Assembly: GCF_000002075.1 (NCBI RefSeq)
Contig: NW_004797346.1
Span: 488,986 to 552,985, forward strand
Direction: 5' to 3'
Source of the DNA: Aplysia californica
Taxonomy: Eukaryota; Mollusca; Gastropoda; Aplysiida; Aplysiidae
Length of the DNA: 64,000 bases
The notes under the pieces are model-generated. The model made no database searches and was not told the origin of the DNA. It was given only the letters and a program-made list of their open reading frames with translations. Shown piece by piece: positions 11,901 to 23,999 of this stretch. Every line of letters begins with the position of its first letter. The first letter of the stretch is position 1. The translations under genes and the position numbers were made by a program.

Positions 11901-12418
11901 AGTAAAAAAAAAAAGTAAAACTAAATTAAATGAACTGCTTGCTGAGTGGTACGAAGACGAGGTTACTGGTCTTTCCCACTCTTTGCCCAAGTTCACTAAT
12001 AGGTCAGCTGCTAATGAGTGAGGCGTGTGAACCGTCGTAGTCCCTTAGCCTCTCAACAACTCAACCATCCGCGCTGAGGACATACAGATCAAAGATGGGG
12101 TTCGTGGCCCTTCGTTTTTACACAGTCGGTTACAATGGACGCAAAATCAACTTACGAGAGAAGTGTTCTTCTTCGTTCGCCGAGTGGTGGTGTCCTTTTC
12201 TATTTATCTTATTATGCTTTTAACATTTTTTACCGCAATCCCCCCCCCCCCCAAACCAGCCTTCTTTTTAAAACCCTCTCAGACCTACATTGACTGACAC
12301 AATTTAGATACAAACATAATACAAACAAGTTGAATGTACGCTTAGAAACTGACAAGCATGGGCAGACACACACACAGACATACAGGCAGATTGAGACATG
12401 CACTGATATAGACACACG

Positions 12419-12419
<1 letters not shown>

Positions 12420-12472
<53 letters not shown>
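12420..12472. repeat. (AC)n microsatellite
   Basis: About 26 AC units with AC-rich flanks extending from 12367 to 12520. Confidence 0.97.
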
Positions 12473-12477
<5 letters not shown>

Positions 12478-12520
12478 ACACATACAAACACACACAAACA
12501 CACACACACACACAGATACA

Positions 12521-15158
12521 CGCACGCAAACTCTCAAGTACACGAACCTCCCTTTTACGCTCCCTCCAATTTTTTTTTTTTTTAATCTACGTAATTTTGA
12601 AGGACAACTGCGGCAGTTTCTAAACCTTCGACCACCTCCGGTTACATCTCAGAAGGGAATTGATTTCCTCATTTTCAAGTGTCCTGTCCAAGATGTCCTT
12701 CTTGGGGGAGACAACCACTTTTCTCTTCGACAATAGGTGGCCCACACACACAGGAAAACGAGGCTAAAACTAAAACAGCACCTGGGCATGGATGCCCCCC
12801 CCCCCCCAAACCGAATTTTTTTTAAAAATTAAAAAACATTTTTTTTTAAATGTCATTGTTAAGTTAATCACCGAGTGCAAATCAATACAGGTTCTCTTGT
12901 AACACTGAACAGGCCTCGTGGGAAAAAAAAAAAGAAATTTCACCTACTTCATCTCACAGTAAGTTCGTCGCGCTCTGCTTACGACGACCTAAAAGAACGC
13001 AATATACAAAAATGACATGGCTTCTCTGCTCTACTTTTGGCTTTTGTGTGGTAGAGGAAATTGCTTTTACTCTTACTTTGACCTGTGGCAACAATGATGG
13101 CTCAAACTGAGATGATATCAAAACCTCTTTGGATGATACACACAGCACAAAAAAGTCCGTAAAGAAAACATGCTGGCGTCTTTGACTTTGACACAATTTT
13201 AACAACGTATGATTTTTAAGACGAGCCCACTCGATCTGTGCTGTAATGCGTGTGGTTTTGATGATAAGAGACAGCAACTTTCTATTGGTGAATTAAAAGA
13301 CCGACGTTGGGTCTTTCCTCAACGTCTTTTTATTTCTTCACCGGTAACTTGTTTCCCCATTCACCATGAATCACCTCAGACTACTATAACTAATCCTGTA
13401 CACTATGTGTGTGTCGTCATGAAATCAGATTCTCTTCAAAGAGGTGATCTCGACAGCGAAGAAACACATTATTTTCCTACCTAGCTTGGACAACTTTTAT
13501 CGATTTTTTAATTTTAAGAAATGATTTTGTATTTCTTTATCTTATAGTAATAATAATAATAATAATAACATTATCACATATTTAAAAATCTAGAAAGAAC
13601 GGTTCAGAGACAACATTAGAAAAGCATAGGCCTATCGTCCAACTTACGGCTTAAATGGAGACCAAGACCATGTAGATCTACGACATTAATTTTATTTAGA
13701 TCTAAATTGTATTTTACTTGTCCTCAGATTTTCAGTAGTACTTAATTATTATGAAGAATTGGAACTGCTAGAGAGACATACACAGTAAGCAGCAAGAGGT
13801 CAATTACAGTAGGATTCAATGTTATCATGGTTGCAGGGTCTTATGGGCGGTTTAGTTTGAGTTAAAATGGTAAGATAAGAAACAGCGACAGGACGACAGC
13901 CATTTTGTGTTCGGACAAAAGCAAGTTAGATTGACAGTAACGAAAGAAACGAAGATGGGTTCAACAGTGGCGTCCTCCGAACAAAGCCGTTGTTCATAGA
14001 TGGGTTGGGGGAGAAGACCAAAGATAGGAAAAGAGAAGGAGAGACGGAGAGAAACTGTGTCAAGCAAATGCGATATTTTTTCGACTGCTTTCCACCGTTC
14101 AAAAAGGGTTTTGAGCTAGGTCTTCTCAGTCTGAGAAAACCTAGGTTTTGAGGGATACAAAGGAGAGAGATGCACATCGATAAGAGGTTTGGCGAAGGTG
14201 GACTGGGAAAGCGGGCGGAAAGAGGGGGGGGGGGCTGCTAATGAGATAAGAGAAGAGACGGAGAGACTCAAACATAGAAATAACCGAATATGTGAATTCA
14301 AGTTTTGCTTTTCAGCGTAAACAAAACTTTTTTTTTGAGCTCACGTCAAGGCAATGCAATGATGTTATTGTGCAGAGAAACTCCCTATCGCCGGTCGCCT
14401 GATAAAACCGTAAATTTTACAATTTCAAAAAAATCATTTTTTTGCATAATAATATTATTAGAACTATCCTGCTTGGCTCTACAGTTCTCACTTGACCTGC
14501 CTCAAGGTCTAACGCTTTGATGACGTCACTTGATAGGTCTAAAAAAGATTCCTGTTTCCAATTACAATGTATAGGCAACGTCTCTCTTTTTAAACCTTCA
14601 TAGTGCCATATAAACGATGCCTAAAATGTTGAGCGGCAGTTTCATGGAAGTCGATATAATATAGCAATGTTGTCACTTTGCTGAAAATATATTCACAAGC
14701 CGATAGCCAAAGAAAAAACTAGAAGAAACAGACCAAAGTACCTCAGCCCCCCTGACATTAAATATTGAATAATAAACCCGTTTCGAGCCACCATGCAGGT
14801 TTGTAAAAAAAAAAAAAAAAAAAAAAAAAGACCAGGAGAAGGGACAAGACAAAGAAAATGACGTGATGCTTTGTAATGACTCTAAATTAGATCGTATAGA
14901 AACAATAAGGAAAAGGAATGCAGTTATATCTGGGGCGTATATTTTTAAAGAGCTGCAGGAAGCTATCACACTCTGCAATAAAGCAATATAATTTTGGCTG
15001 AAAACATTCGGATGGTCTGAACATTGGGTATTGTTCGTATGAAGCAAAATGACAAGACGTAACAAATCACAGTCAGAAAATGAACAAACGTGTTCGGAGG
15101 TAATATAATAAGATAACCATGTTATAGATGAAAGAAAGGCAGAGAGATAGAGAGACAG
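12521..15158. other. Non-coding stretch, nothing recognised
   Basis: Contains poly-C (12798), an AAT run (13546-13568), poly-A (14810-14829) and frames below 95 residues without motifs. A 12640-12760 segment (GTCCTGTCCAAGATGTCC, GACAACCACTTTTC) resembles pieces at 9085 and 56465, suggesting a shared old repeat. Confidence 0.4.
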
Positions 15159-15172
15159 GCAGAGAGACAGGC

Positions 15173-15231
<59 letters not shown>
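15159..15231. repeat. (ACAG)n microsatellite running into an assembly gap
   Basis: GACAGGCAGAGA units turning into pure ACAG at 15179; the array is cut by the gap at 15232, so its true length is unknown. Confidence 0.97.
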
Positions 15232-15687
15232 NNNNNNNNNNNNNNNNNNNNNNNNNNNNNNNNNNNNNNNNNNNNNNNNNNNNNNNNNNNNNNNNNNNNN
15301 NNNNNNNNNNNNNNNNNNNNNNNNNNNNNNNNNNNNNNNNNNNNNNNNNNNNNNNNNNNNNNNNNNNNNNNNNNNNNNNNNNNNNNNNNNNNNNNNNNNN
15401 NNNNNNNNNNNNNNNNNNNNNNNNNNNNNNNNNNNNNNNNNNNNNNNNNNNNNNNNNNNNNNNNNNNNNNNNNNNNNNNNNNNNNNNNNNNNNNNNNNNN
15501 NNNNNNNNNNNNNNNNNNNNNNNNNNNNNNNNNNNNNNNNNNNNNNNNNNNNNNNNNNNNNNNNNNNNNNNNNNNNNNNNNNNNNNNNNNNNNNNNNNNN
15601 NNNNNNNNNNNNNNNNNNNNNNNNNNNNNNNNNNNNNNNNNNNNNNNNNNNNNNNNNNNNNNNNNNNNNNNNNNNNNNNNNNNNNNN
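15232..15687. other. Assembly gap, 456 N
   Basis: Run of N beginning inside an ACAG array. Frames reported across it are meaningless. Confidence 1.
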
Positions 15688-15870
15688 CACTCATGATCAT
15701 TGTCAAATCCAGGGTTCAGCCCAGCAATAATTATTAATTTAGGCTTCTGATAGACCGGCGAAAACCCCGAAGTGTGACACAGGAGGCCGAAACGACCTTC
15801 CCAGGTCTCGTGCGGCGCCAAACCCATACAATAAAAATAAAATTTATAATATTATAATAATTAAAGTGAT
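15688..15870. repeat. Possible retroposon 3' end with A/T-rich tail
   Basis: GGCCGAAACGACCTTCCCAG and CTCGTGCGGCGCC, GC-richer than its surroundings, run into ACAATAAAAATAAAA and TAATATTATAATAATT. The tail looks like a retroposon end, but no second copy is in the window. Confidence 0.3.
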
Positions 15871-16089
15871 CATCGTTGCAGTATCTTCCAGGGACACAAC
15901 TGATAATTTGATACAGGAACTTCTACTAACTATTGTTATGTCCCTTGTGTAACTCGTCGCCAGTTCAGTGTCTTTTCTTGATGTTTGGGTTTTTATTTAA
16001 ACTTTCACCCAAAGACAGCTTATTATGCAGCTCGCTCAAAAGGAATGGCGTCACTGCTTGTCTCCTAATCGCTGTATCTCTCATTCTTT

Positions 16090-16352
16090 TTTTTTAGTAA
16101 GCATTTTATCACACTTGGAACACAATTAGGTCCTGCCATAAATGCCGAAGATCAGAGGAGAAGCGATTTATAAGGATGACAGAAAGAAGCTTGATAAGAA
16201 AGAAAGAGTTGTAGTTGTTTTTTCCAAATCCCTTTAGCTGCGAGCATTTCGCTCTTGGCAGCGCAATATGTCCCTCAAGTAACCGCATGTCCCTGTCATC
16301 TGGTCAGCGCCAGAGAGGAAAGAAAGAGTAAACCACACCAGATCACCCACCA
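16090..16352 (-). mobile_element. Diverged retroposon of the same group
   Basis: Retains ACACAATTAGGTCCTGCC and GATGACAGAAAG...TTGATAAGAAAGAAAG, which match the copy at 36085, and ends in AAACCACACCAGATCACCCA. Interrupted by unrelated bases. Family assignment is tentative. Confidence 0.4.
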
Positions 16353-16399
16353 AATCCACCTCTCTGTCTGTCTCTCACTCCCTCTTTCATTCAGGGAGT

Positions 16400-19300
16400 C
16401 ACACACAGTAACAATTTGAAAGATAGACATATATATGACAACTTTTGAAATAACAACATTTATTTACAACAAGTCACAGAAAGGAACATATTTTTAAAGG
16501 TAAATGTATTATTTGCTGTGGGGTCATTTTTCTTTTAAAATAGAACACACACACAAATAAAGAGATCAGGCTCTTTTTTTTCTCACTGTTTGTTTTCTTT
16601 TTTCTTCAGTTGAGAAAAAAAGGCACAGCTAGAGAAGCAACTTGCATGACAAAAACATTGTGATCAATAAAACTAGTAGCCTATTATCTGAGAACAGAAG
16701 CCCACTCTGGTTCAATATCCTCTTGCCTTGCTTTGTTTTCATTTTATCTATAGACTCACCGAAACAAAATTCAAATTTTGTTTTAAGCACATGCTATGCA
16801 AGACAGTTCCAATGTTTTGTAAAGTAGTCAAAGATCTATTATAATGTATCGAAAAAAGGGAATTTAAATATGGGTGACCTGGTCTTCATGAGGAAAAAAA
16901 GGCAAATGCGAACAATTCATTTATAATTTAATACTGGAGTCAATAAAAGGTGAACCATCGGTTGAATCATTTTCCATCCTCTTTGACTCATAAACTTGAA
17001 ATTTCAGAACAAGTATAGGCTACAGCATCAGAGCTTTTGCATGCAAGTATACCCGTACAGTACCAGAGGAAAACAGCATGTATACCCTACAATACTTATA
17101 ATAAGGGATTTTTGTGCGTCAACATTTTTCTGCATTAAATTGAAGACTGATAAATTTCACATTTTAAAAAACCCCAAACTTTCCGGTCACGATGTTGATA
17201 CTTTAGTTCTATCCAACAAGCAATATAATATTCAAAATCAAACATTGATTGAATGAAGTTCAACTAGATCTACTCTTTTCTCCTAAGTGAACCCACAGAC
17301 CACAGCATTGTTTCCTCCAGCCTGATATTCACATGTACACTTCATGTTGAATACTGGCTGTCTGAGGGGCAATAGGAAAGGATTTCAGCTTCACTAAGAT
17401 GTGGATAAAGGGCATGTCAAAACTCCGATGTGCTTTTGTAATGTTTTAGAGCTTTCATACTGCCAGTCTGATGATGTACTCTTCTATTTCTAAGCAGAAA
17501 TGTAATTATCGTATTCAAAAGGTTGATAAGTTGGTATTGTTAATATTACAAAGGAGATGGAATTTGCAAGGTTTGCAGCCCATGCTATCAAGTGCAGTAA
17601 TTTGATGCTGGCAATCACTTTCAGGAGATTACATTTTGGAGGAGTTTGAAAAGCAATGACGGGGAATGCAGACTTTAAACCTGTAAGAGCAAAATAGATC
17701 TTCATTTTTGTTTGTTTGTTGTTTCTTCATTATTCCATTACTACTTTTGCTGTGCCTTTCTTAAGTTGATGAACCTGCGCCCAGAGCTACTGAAAGGGTA
17801 ACATCTCTATAGATATTGACGTTATCTGCATGCCAAAATTATAGGTAACTATTACTTTCACTTAATGACAAACTCAGCAAAGATGACCAAACACGACAGA
17901 CATTCCCTGTTGAAGAAAGTAATACAGGAACAATGAAGACACAATTAAAATATCCACAACTTGCCCCATTGCTCAAACAACAATTGAGATTTGTTATCAC
18001 TACCAGCTCATGGCTTCCACAAGTCTCAAACAATCTGACATTCTCGCAATATCTTTGGCATATCTATAAGTAGATAGAATGTATCTTGACCTTTCGAATA
18101 ACAAGTCAGATCATTACTCAAGCCTGGAAAATAAAAAACATCTTAATTATCATTTTGCAAAAATACACACAAGGGTTATTTCGGCTCCTTGACCAAATTA
18201 TTTCCAATCTGTAAAACTCATGTGAGAAACTACTTCGTATTTTATGAGACTACAAAATACAAAACTAGACAAATTCAGAGAACATGTACCTGGTAAATTG
18301 CCTTATATGATCCCATACAAACTTTTTCCACCCTTAAAATTTTTATGTATACATTTTTCAGCACCAACAAAATTATGGTTACATCATTCTGTCAGTGCCT
18401 GAATCCACTCAGGACTGAATGTGATATGATTGAAGAACAGAATTTACACCAAATGAAATTAAAAAAACGTTCAGTCATTCAAAAGGACATTAGCAGCAAT
18501 TGCAACAAACTTAAAAAAAGATATGATAAACAGAAATAAAATTATTATTGGAATGCTTTACATTAAGGGCTTAAGGTGGATTTTAACACTGAAAGACAAA
18601 GAAATTTTAATTTGCTATGGAGTACCATGTAGGCCTACATGATTGACCATTTTGTGTTTAGGCAAACAACAGCATCATGCACCGAGGTCAGTCACAACCA
18701 TACTCAGAGATGAGCACGTAACTTGTAAAAAAAATTATTAGTTTTTGCATCCAAAGCAGAGTATAAAGCATTTTTGACTAGAAATTATAAAACATGGAAC
18801 AGAACTTCACTTTCAAGAAATTTTAATGTAAAAAGGTGCTAATTCTGGAGAATTCAAGTAAATGCACCTCCCAGTATAGGCCTACAATACTATCAGTTAT
18901 TCAATTAATGCATGAATATTAGTTACTTCAAACGAATTAAAATCTATCATTATTAACTCTGTCTCTGTTATTCACCGATATATCTTAATTTTTCTCTTTA
19001 CCATATGACCATAATTATGTTGATCAATTGTAGCAAATAAAGAGTTAAACCAGTAATCACTTTAAACCTGTACTTAAGCTTTGCACATTTAAAAGAGTCT
19101 TCAAACAGGATGCAAATAATTGATTACAAGTACCACGAATTTTAATACATCTATAAAATATCCCAAAAGAACATTACCAATCAAAATGACTTACATTCCA
19201 AAAAGAAATTCAAGCAAGAATAATCAGAGTCTACAAATACTTTTTACAGCATGTGCAGCAGGTTCAGGAGCAGTAAATATACCAGGTAATATTAGTAATA

Positions 19301-20029
19301 ATACTGGTCTCAGGCATAAACTATCAAAGTTCCATATTTCTAAGTCACATCGGAATTTATCAAAATGCCTTTGAAAATAAACCAGTCATTTTACACTTCA
19401 CTTAGATTATCCTAGCATTGAAACAATTGCACGCTTTAATTTCCACCTGCACCTAAAGCTTTGATTTATTTGAACTGAATAAGTAGAAGATGAAGTGGCA
19501 AGGAGAAACAAATAAAGTTTGACCACAGGCCAGAAGTACCACTAAGAGGAGGACATTTGCAAAGACGCAGTTAGGACACTGTGACTCCACACTGCAATTT
19601 ACTCCAGATAGATAATTATTGGTGGCCTTCCTCAGCAATTCTGTTTAAATCATTCAATTGTCTGCATATTCATTTATGTAAATACAGTCAACCTTGCTTT
19701 AACACTTTGCCCCACGGGACACCAATTGGCGACGATAAGAAGCCGCCACCTTTCCTCACCGGACGCCAATCGGCACCAGTGTGATATTATTATATAGCGT
19801 GTACTGCATCAGTATCCTTGTCTGTCGGGAAAAGTCTTACGCGCTCTGCCCGTTTCATGGGTGGAAAGTGTTAACGGCCACCTGTTTAAGACAACCACAT
19901 GTTTTAACAGTCACTTCCCATTCTCCCCTTGTGTTGTTTTTTTAGCGTTATGATGATACTGTGCAAGATATCCACCTGACTAAAGCAGGCACTTTATCCT
20001 TGACAATGGTCGAGACAATTTCCACTGTT
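16400..20029. other. AT-rich stretch downstream of the CDH23-like gene, nothing recognised
   Basis: No coding signal. At 19685-19930, CAGTCAACCTTGCTTTAACA and CACCTGTTTAAGACAACC look like relics of the TA-flanked element group, but ends could not be paired. Confidence 0.4.
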
Positions 20030-20335
20030 TATGTTCCGCATGTTTTAACGATCATATAATTGCATGGCAATCTTAAGATTGAGCTGCATGTTTTAATGAT
20101 CGTATAATTGTATCATTCTTGTGAGTTTTTCAATTCTATATGTTAATTTCAATTTTAATTTAAATTTTCATATTTTTGCACTTTTGAAAATATATGGGAA
20201 TTATCCTTGACGTGAGTAAAAGAATAAAGATGGAAGTGCATTTTTTAAATAAAACTATTTAAAAGATATAAAATATTAACCCAATTTTCAGATTACCGCG
20301 CAATTATATGATCGTTAAAATATGCGGCAAATTGA
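20030..20335. repeat. Inverted-repeat element with AACGATCATATAATTG termini
   Basis: CGCATGTTTTAACGATCATA at 20038 recurs inverted near 20330 (reverse CGCATATTTTAACGATCATA), and a direct diverged copy (GCATGTTTTAATGATCGTAT) is at about 20090. Interior is AT-rich. Looks like a foldback element. Confidence 0.5.
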
Positions 20336-21044
20336 AATTTAGAAGAGAACAGCCAGAGAGATAGATCTTAAAAAACATAATCTGGTCAAATAGATAACTA
20401 ATCTCATACCCTACTTTCCTATGTTGTATTATCACTGTACTTGAGTGTCATAAACTTTAACTGAAGTATATGGGTAGGGGGAGGGGGAGGGGGCAAAAGG
20501 TTCTTCCTTGAAACTATTTCCGCTTGATACTGAAGGCCAATTGTGTAAAATCTACAGGTGACAGCGATGAAATAAAGGCATATATGAAAACACTGGGCAG
20601 TGCAACATTTCTAGCCAGATGCTAAGGTATACTACAACTAGTTTACAAGGCTATATGTAAAAGACCATCATTATGTACAAATAGGATATCTCTTAATTAC
20701 ATCTTTTATTAAATACAATGGTAACAATGTAACATAACAATGCATTGAATGAAGATAAGAAACAACAAAAACATCTTTGATAGAATATCACAATCTCTCT
20801 GTCTTGCAGACATATGACTTACGAAGTCATAGTTATAAATATATGGATATATACTTCCTCCTGAGTGATCCTTCAATGTCATATCAAATGAGTTTGGAAT
20901 GTTGCTTTTTGAGAAATAAACAAGATGCATGTTTTTAGAAACCAGGTTGCCAATCCTACTTCTCTTTAAACAAATGTGGGCCTACTGTAGCAGAACATGG
21001 GGAGATACAAGTATAAAACTAAGACAATCATCGACATAAACATT

Positions 21045-21050
21045 TTTATT
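21045..21050 (-). promoter_or_regulatory. Candidate polyadenylation signal AATAAA for the CDH23-like gene
   Basis: TTTATT on the plus strand, AATAAA on the minus strand. It is the first canonical signal I found below the stop codon, about 2.15 kb away. Nothing but position and motif supports it. Confidence 0.25.
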
Positions 21051-21341
21051 TCTTTACTTGCTACAGTACATACTGCAACAAATCCAAAAGACTAGAGAAC
21101 AATCTTGAACATCTCAGTAAACATGGACATCATCAGAAAAAAGACACACCACTAAATCTGTCCATATGCCAAGTCATTTTTCTCAAAAAGCAAATATGAT
21201 GTGTTGCTCAATAACACTGCAGGAAATCTACGAGACTTGTGATAGGTATAATAATATTTCTGCCAAAATTTGTCCACAGCAAGAAGAATCACATTGTGTG
21301 TGAAGATATCAGTCTTACCCCCATGTTCCCCCAAAGTAATA

Positions 21342-22306
21342 CAGTGGACTTTGAATTTAACGAAGTCGTTGGAATCTGAGTGTTCGTTATGGCAAACATG
21401 AGGCTTTTGTGTAAATAATTACAGGCACTGAGCAAGTAATGTATAATAGGTGGCAATAAGTGGTAGGCTAACCTGAAATGCCAGCTTTTTTGCCCCTTTC
21501 TGACTTCCTCAATCAAAAATTGTTAGGTTTCAAATGAGAGGCATTTTTGTTTCTTTGATGCCATACTGAAGATAAACAGGAAAATTCCAGGAACATACAC
21601 TGAACTCTGCCAAGAGCACACACTGTGCAAAAGGACCGATTCATTCAAATGTACACTAGTGTCATCTATGACGTATTGTTTGACGCAAGTTGCTGGGTAG
21701 AGTCTAGCAAACAGCGATGTTGGATTCCACAGACCAGCTCGCAAGTCATTAATAGATCTTGGTCAAAACTAGCTCATCATTGTGATATTTACCGGTAGCT
21801 GCATTAGGGGAGAAAATGACTGATGCATGTATCTATTAGTTTAGTTTAATAAGAGTTTTACTGCGCTCGCAACTGCATAAGGTTATAGGAGCGCTTTATC
21901 TTGTTTGTACTGGCGTTCCGTGCCCGGGCCGTTCTCCCGAGATACATGTGCACACAGTCACACGCGTGGTTGCCCGTCTGACCCCGACACAGGAAAAGAC
22001 ACGTGTGCATGTTGAAATGAAAGAAGGCCTCTGATTAGTCGCATGAGATATTACAATAAGCTAAGCAGATAACAGTTCTTGAGGGTTTCCAGGAAAAGAT
22101 AAGGTTCGATGCCGAAGGAAAATGAGCAAAGCCACGTTGACAGGGATTGTTCACCCTGCAAGCAACTTACTTAAATCCGAGCTTGCTTTTTTACATGTTC
22201 CTTAAATCCGAGTTATGTTTATCGATTTTAATTAATACAAAAACAGGGAATCCATCTCCTTTCATTGAATCTAAGTTTTCATGATCATTGAATCCGAGTT
22301 CCACTG
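21342..22306. mobile_element. TA-flanked inverted-repeat element (pogo/Tc1-like ends)
   Basis: Ends CAGTGGACTTTGAATTTAAC and (reverse) CAGTGGAACTCGGATTCAAT, with TA at 21340-21341 and 22307-22308. No transposase seen; a SINE tail is nested inside. The region 22180-22300 repeats AAATCCGAGTT-like pieces. It may lie within the host 3' UTR. Confidence 0.55.
21846..21898 (-). mobile_element. SINE 3'-tail fragment
   Basis: Plus-strand GTTTTACTGCGCTCGCAACT followed by GCATAAGGTTATAGGAGCGC is the shared SINE tail in reverse. Only the tail is present. It is nested in the TA-flanked element 21342-22306. Confidence 0.7.
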
Positions 22307-23200
22307 TATGCTTGAGCTGTGAGTGAAGATGAGTTGTAAGAATATCAGAGGTGCCATCTCGTTAAACAAAAACAAAAAATCCTACCCTTTCCGCAACCTA
22401 TTGAAACACAGGGATGGGGACTTAAATTTTACTGATCACTTTGTCAACACATCGTATCAAGACTGCTTTTACAGTATTAAGTGCACAACCTCTCAATGAT
22501 CGGCCTAAAGTCTAGCAAAATCTGGACAATATCAAGCATCTGGATTTCTGGAAAGCCATCCAATCTGGTTCCACATTATAATTATAATAAATACAACAGG
22601 ACTGTTTCACTATTCAGGTTTACATGAAAGACTTTTCCAATACACTGTAGTTTTCCCCAGAGCAGGAAAACTTTTCTTAGATTGAATAATGAGCATACTA
22701 CAGATTTTGAAATAAGAAAAGTCGTATAAAAATATACAATGTATACACAAAATTTCGGGGATAAATAAACTCTTTGCATGGAGTAATTCACATCCAAAAA
22801 GCACAAAAATCTAAAAAACAAAGAGCTTTCAGTATAAACAAAATTGACCCAAACTTTTTGAACAGTAAGGAAACAGACCTAAAAAAGGCAACTATATTTG
22901 AGAATGATTAAAGAAGTCCCCGTAGAAAAAGAATAATAGGAATCCCCATAGAAAACTTCTGAAACCTCATACACTTTTCGTAACATGGTAAAATCTGAGA
23001 CAAAGGTCTCATCTTCATAAACATAAAAAGAAATCAGTAATTACATGAATGAACACTTTTGATTGTGAATTTCAAAATGTCTCTTCCCAATAAGACATAC
23101 TTTTCAAGTTGCATTCATTTTAGAAACAAAGTAAGACTTAGAAGACGGAACTACAAATTAACAGGAGATTTACCACTACCAAATATACACAAAATAAAGG
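22307..23200 (-). other. Probable 3' UTR of the CDH23-like gene
   Basis: AT-rich sequence directly downstream of the stop codon, with no open frame resembling a protein. I see no AATAAA on the minus strand here. The first clear one below the stop is at 21045-21050, so the 3' UTR may be about 2.1 kb and include the inverted-repeat element at 21342-22306. Inference only. Confidence 0.4.
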
Positions 23201-23999
23201 CTAAAGGTCTGTTAATGTAACAGTCTGATTTCCTTGAAGGCCATTTCTGAAATCTGAATACGCTGGAGGGTCATCATCGGGTACTGCCCTTTCGACAGCA
23301 GCGTCTCGGTTGTTCGCCATCACAGCCCTGTCGGACAATGAACCAGAATGCCTGGGAATGCCATACACTTCTCCATTATGTGCAGCTCTGCGTAACTTCC
23401 TATCAATTGACTGCACCCCACTGCTGTTTCTCTGCACTCTGTTGATGTTCCGTGGCACACTACTGTGTCGCTGCACCACAGCAGAGGGCCTGTTCTTCTT
23501 CATCACTTCGTTGCTGTTGCTCACGTTCATCTTTGGCGTGAGGGCACCATTCTTCATGGAGCTGGTTTTGCTGACAACAGCCGGTTTCTCTCTTCCCTTA
23601 CTGCCCTGTGAGCTGGCTGTCTCATTAAGTACATCGGAATACGGAGCGTACGGTGGAGGGTCAGCGTTCTGGACAGAGCCCCCTGCCGACTGTTCCTCCA
23701 TCCCACTGTCTCTACGACTGCTGCTGCTCGTGCCTACTTCGATGTCATCAGTTTCACTCTTCTTAGGCAAGACAGCAATACCCACTTCCTCCTCGTCCTC
23801 ATCTTCAATCAGGTCATCTAAGTCCTGCCCCTCAAGCTCTGCATCATGCTGAGAGATGACCGCTGACAGATATGCTTCTGACTTAAGGGCCTGTGCAGCA
23901 ATACGTGGATCAATTTCTGGGGCTGTTATTGCCATGGTCACTTCCTGTTCGTCAAATGTACTCTCACTCATGAAGGCATTCTCGTCCAGGGAGTTCAGA
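23201..23999 (-). CDS. CDH23-like: CDH23-like exon E30, terminal cytoplasmic exon with stop
   Basis: Phase 2 entry, LNSLDENAF then 256 more residues to the TAG stop at 23201. Counting from the internal Met at 23971: acidic patch 52-62, overlapping RRDS and DSGMEEQS at 86-95, PPPY at 105-108, a Ser/Arg-rich middle with basophilic kinase-type sites (RHSS, RNSS, RHSGS), PPAY at 235-238, and C-terminal VTLTDL at 251-256, a class I PDZ ligand. Low complexity suggests disorder. Acceptor after CCTTTCCAG. The initiator-like Met is internal, not a start. Confidence 0.92.

Noticed and set aside
14673-15827. 384-residue frame crossing the 456-N gap
   Set aside because: Most of it is N. The rest is ACAG repeat and unrelated AT-rich sequence.
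23310-23852. 180-residue open frame on the plus strand opposite E30
   Set aside because: Antisense shadow of the terminal cadherin exon. The minus-strand reading has motifs, splice context and a conserved C terminus; this one has none.
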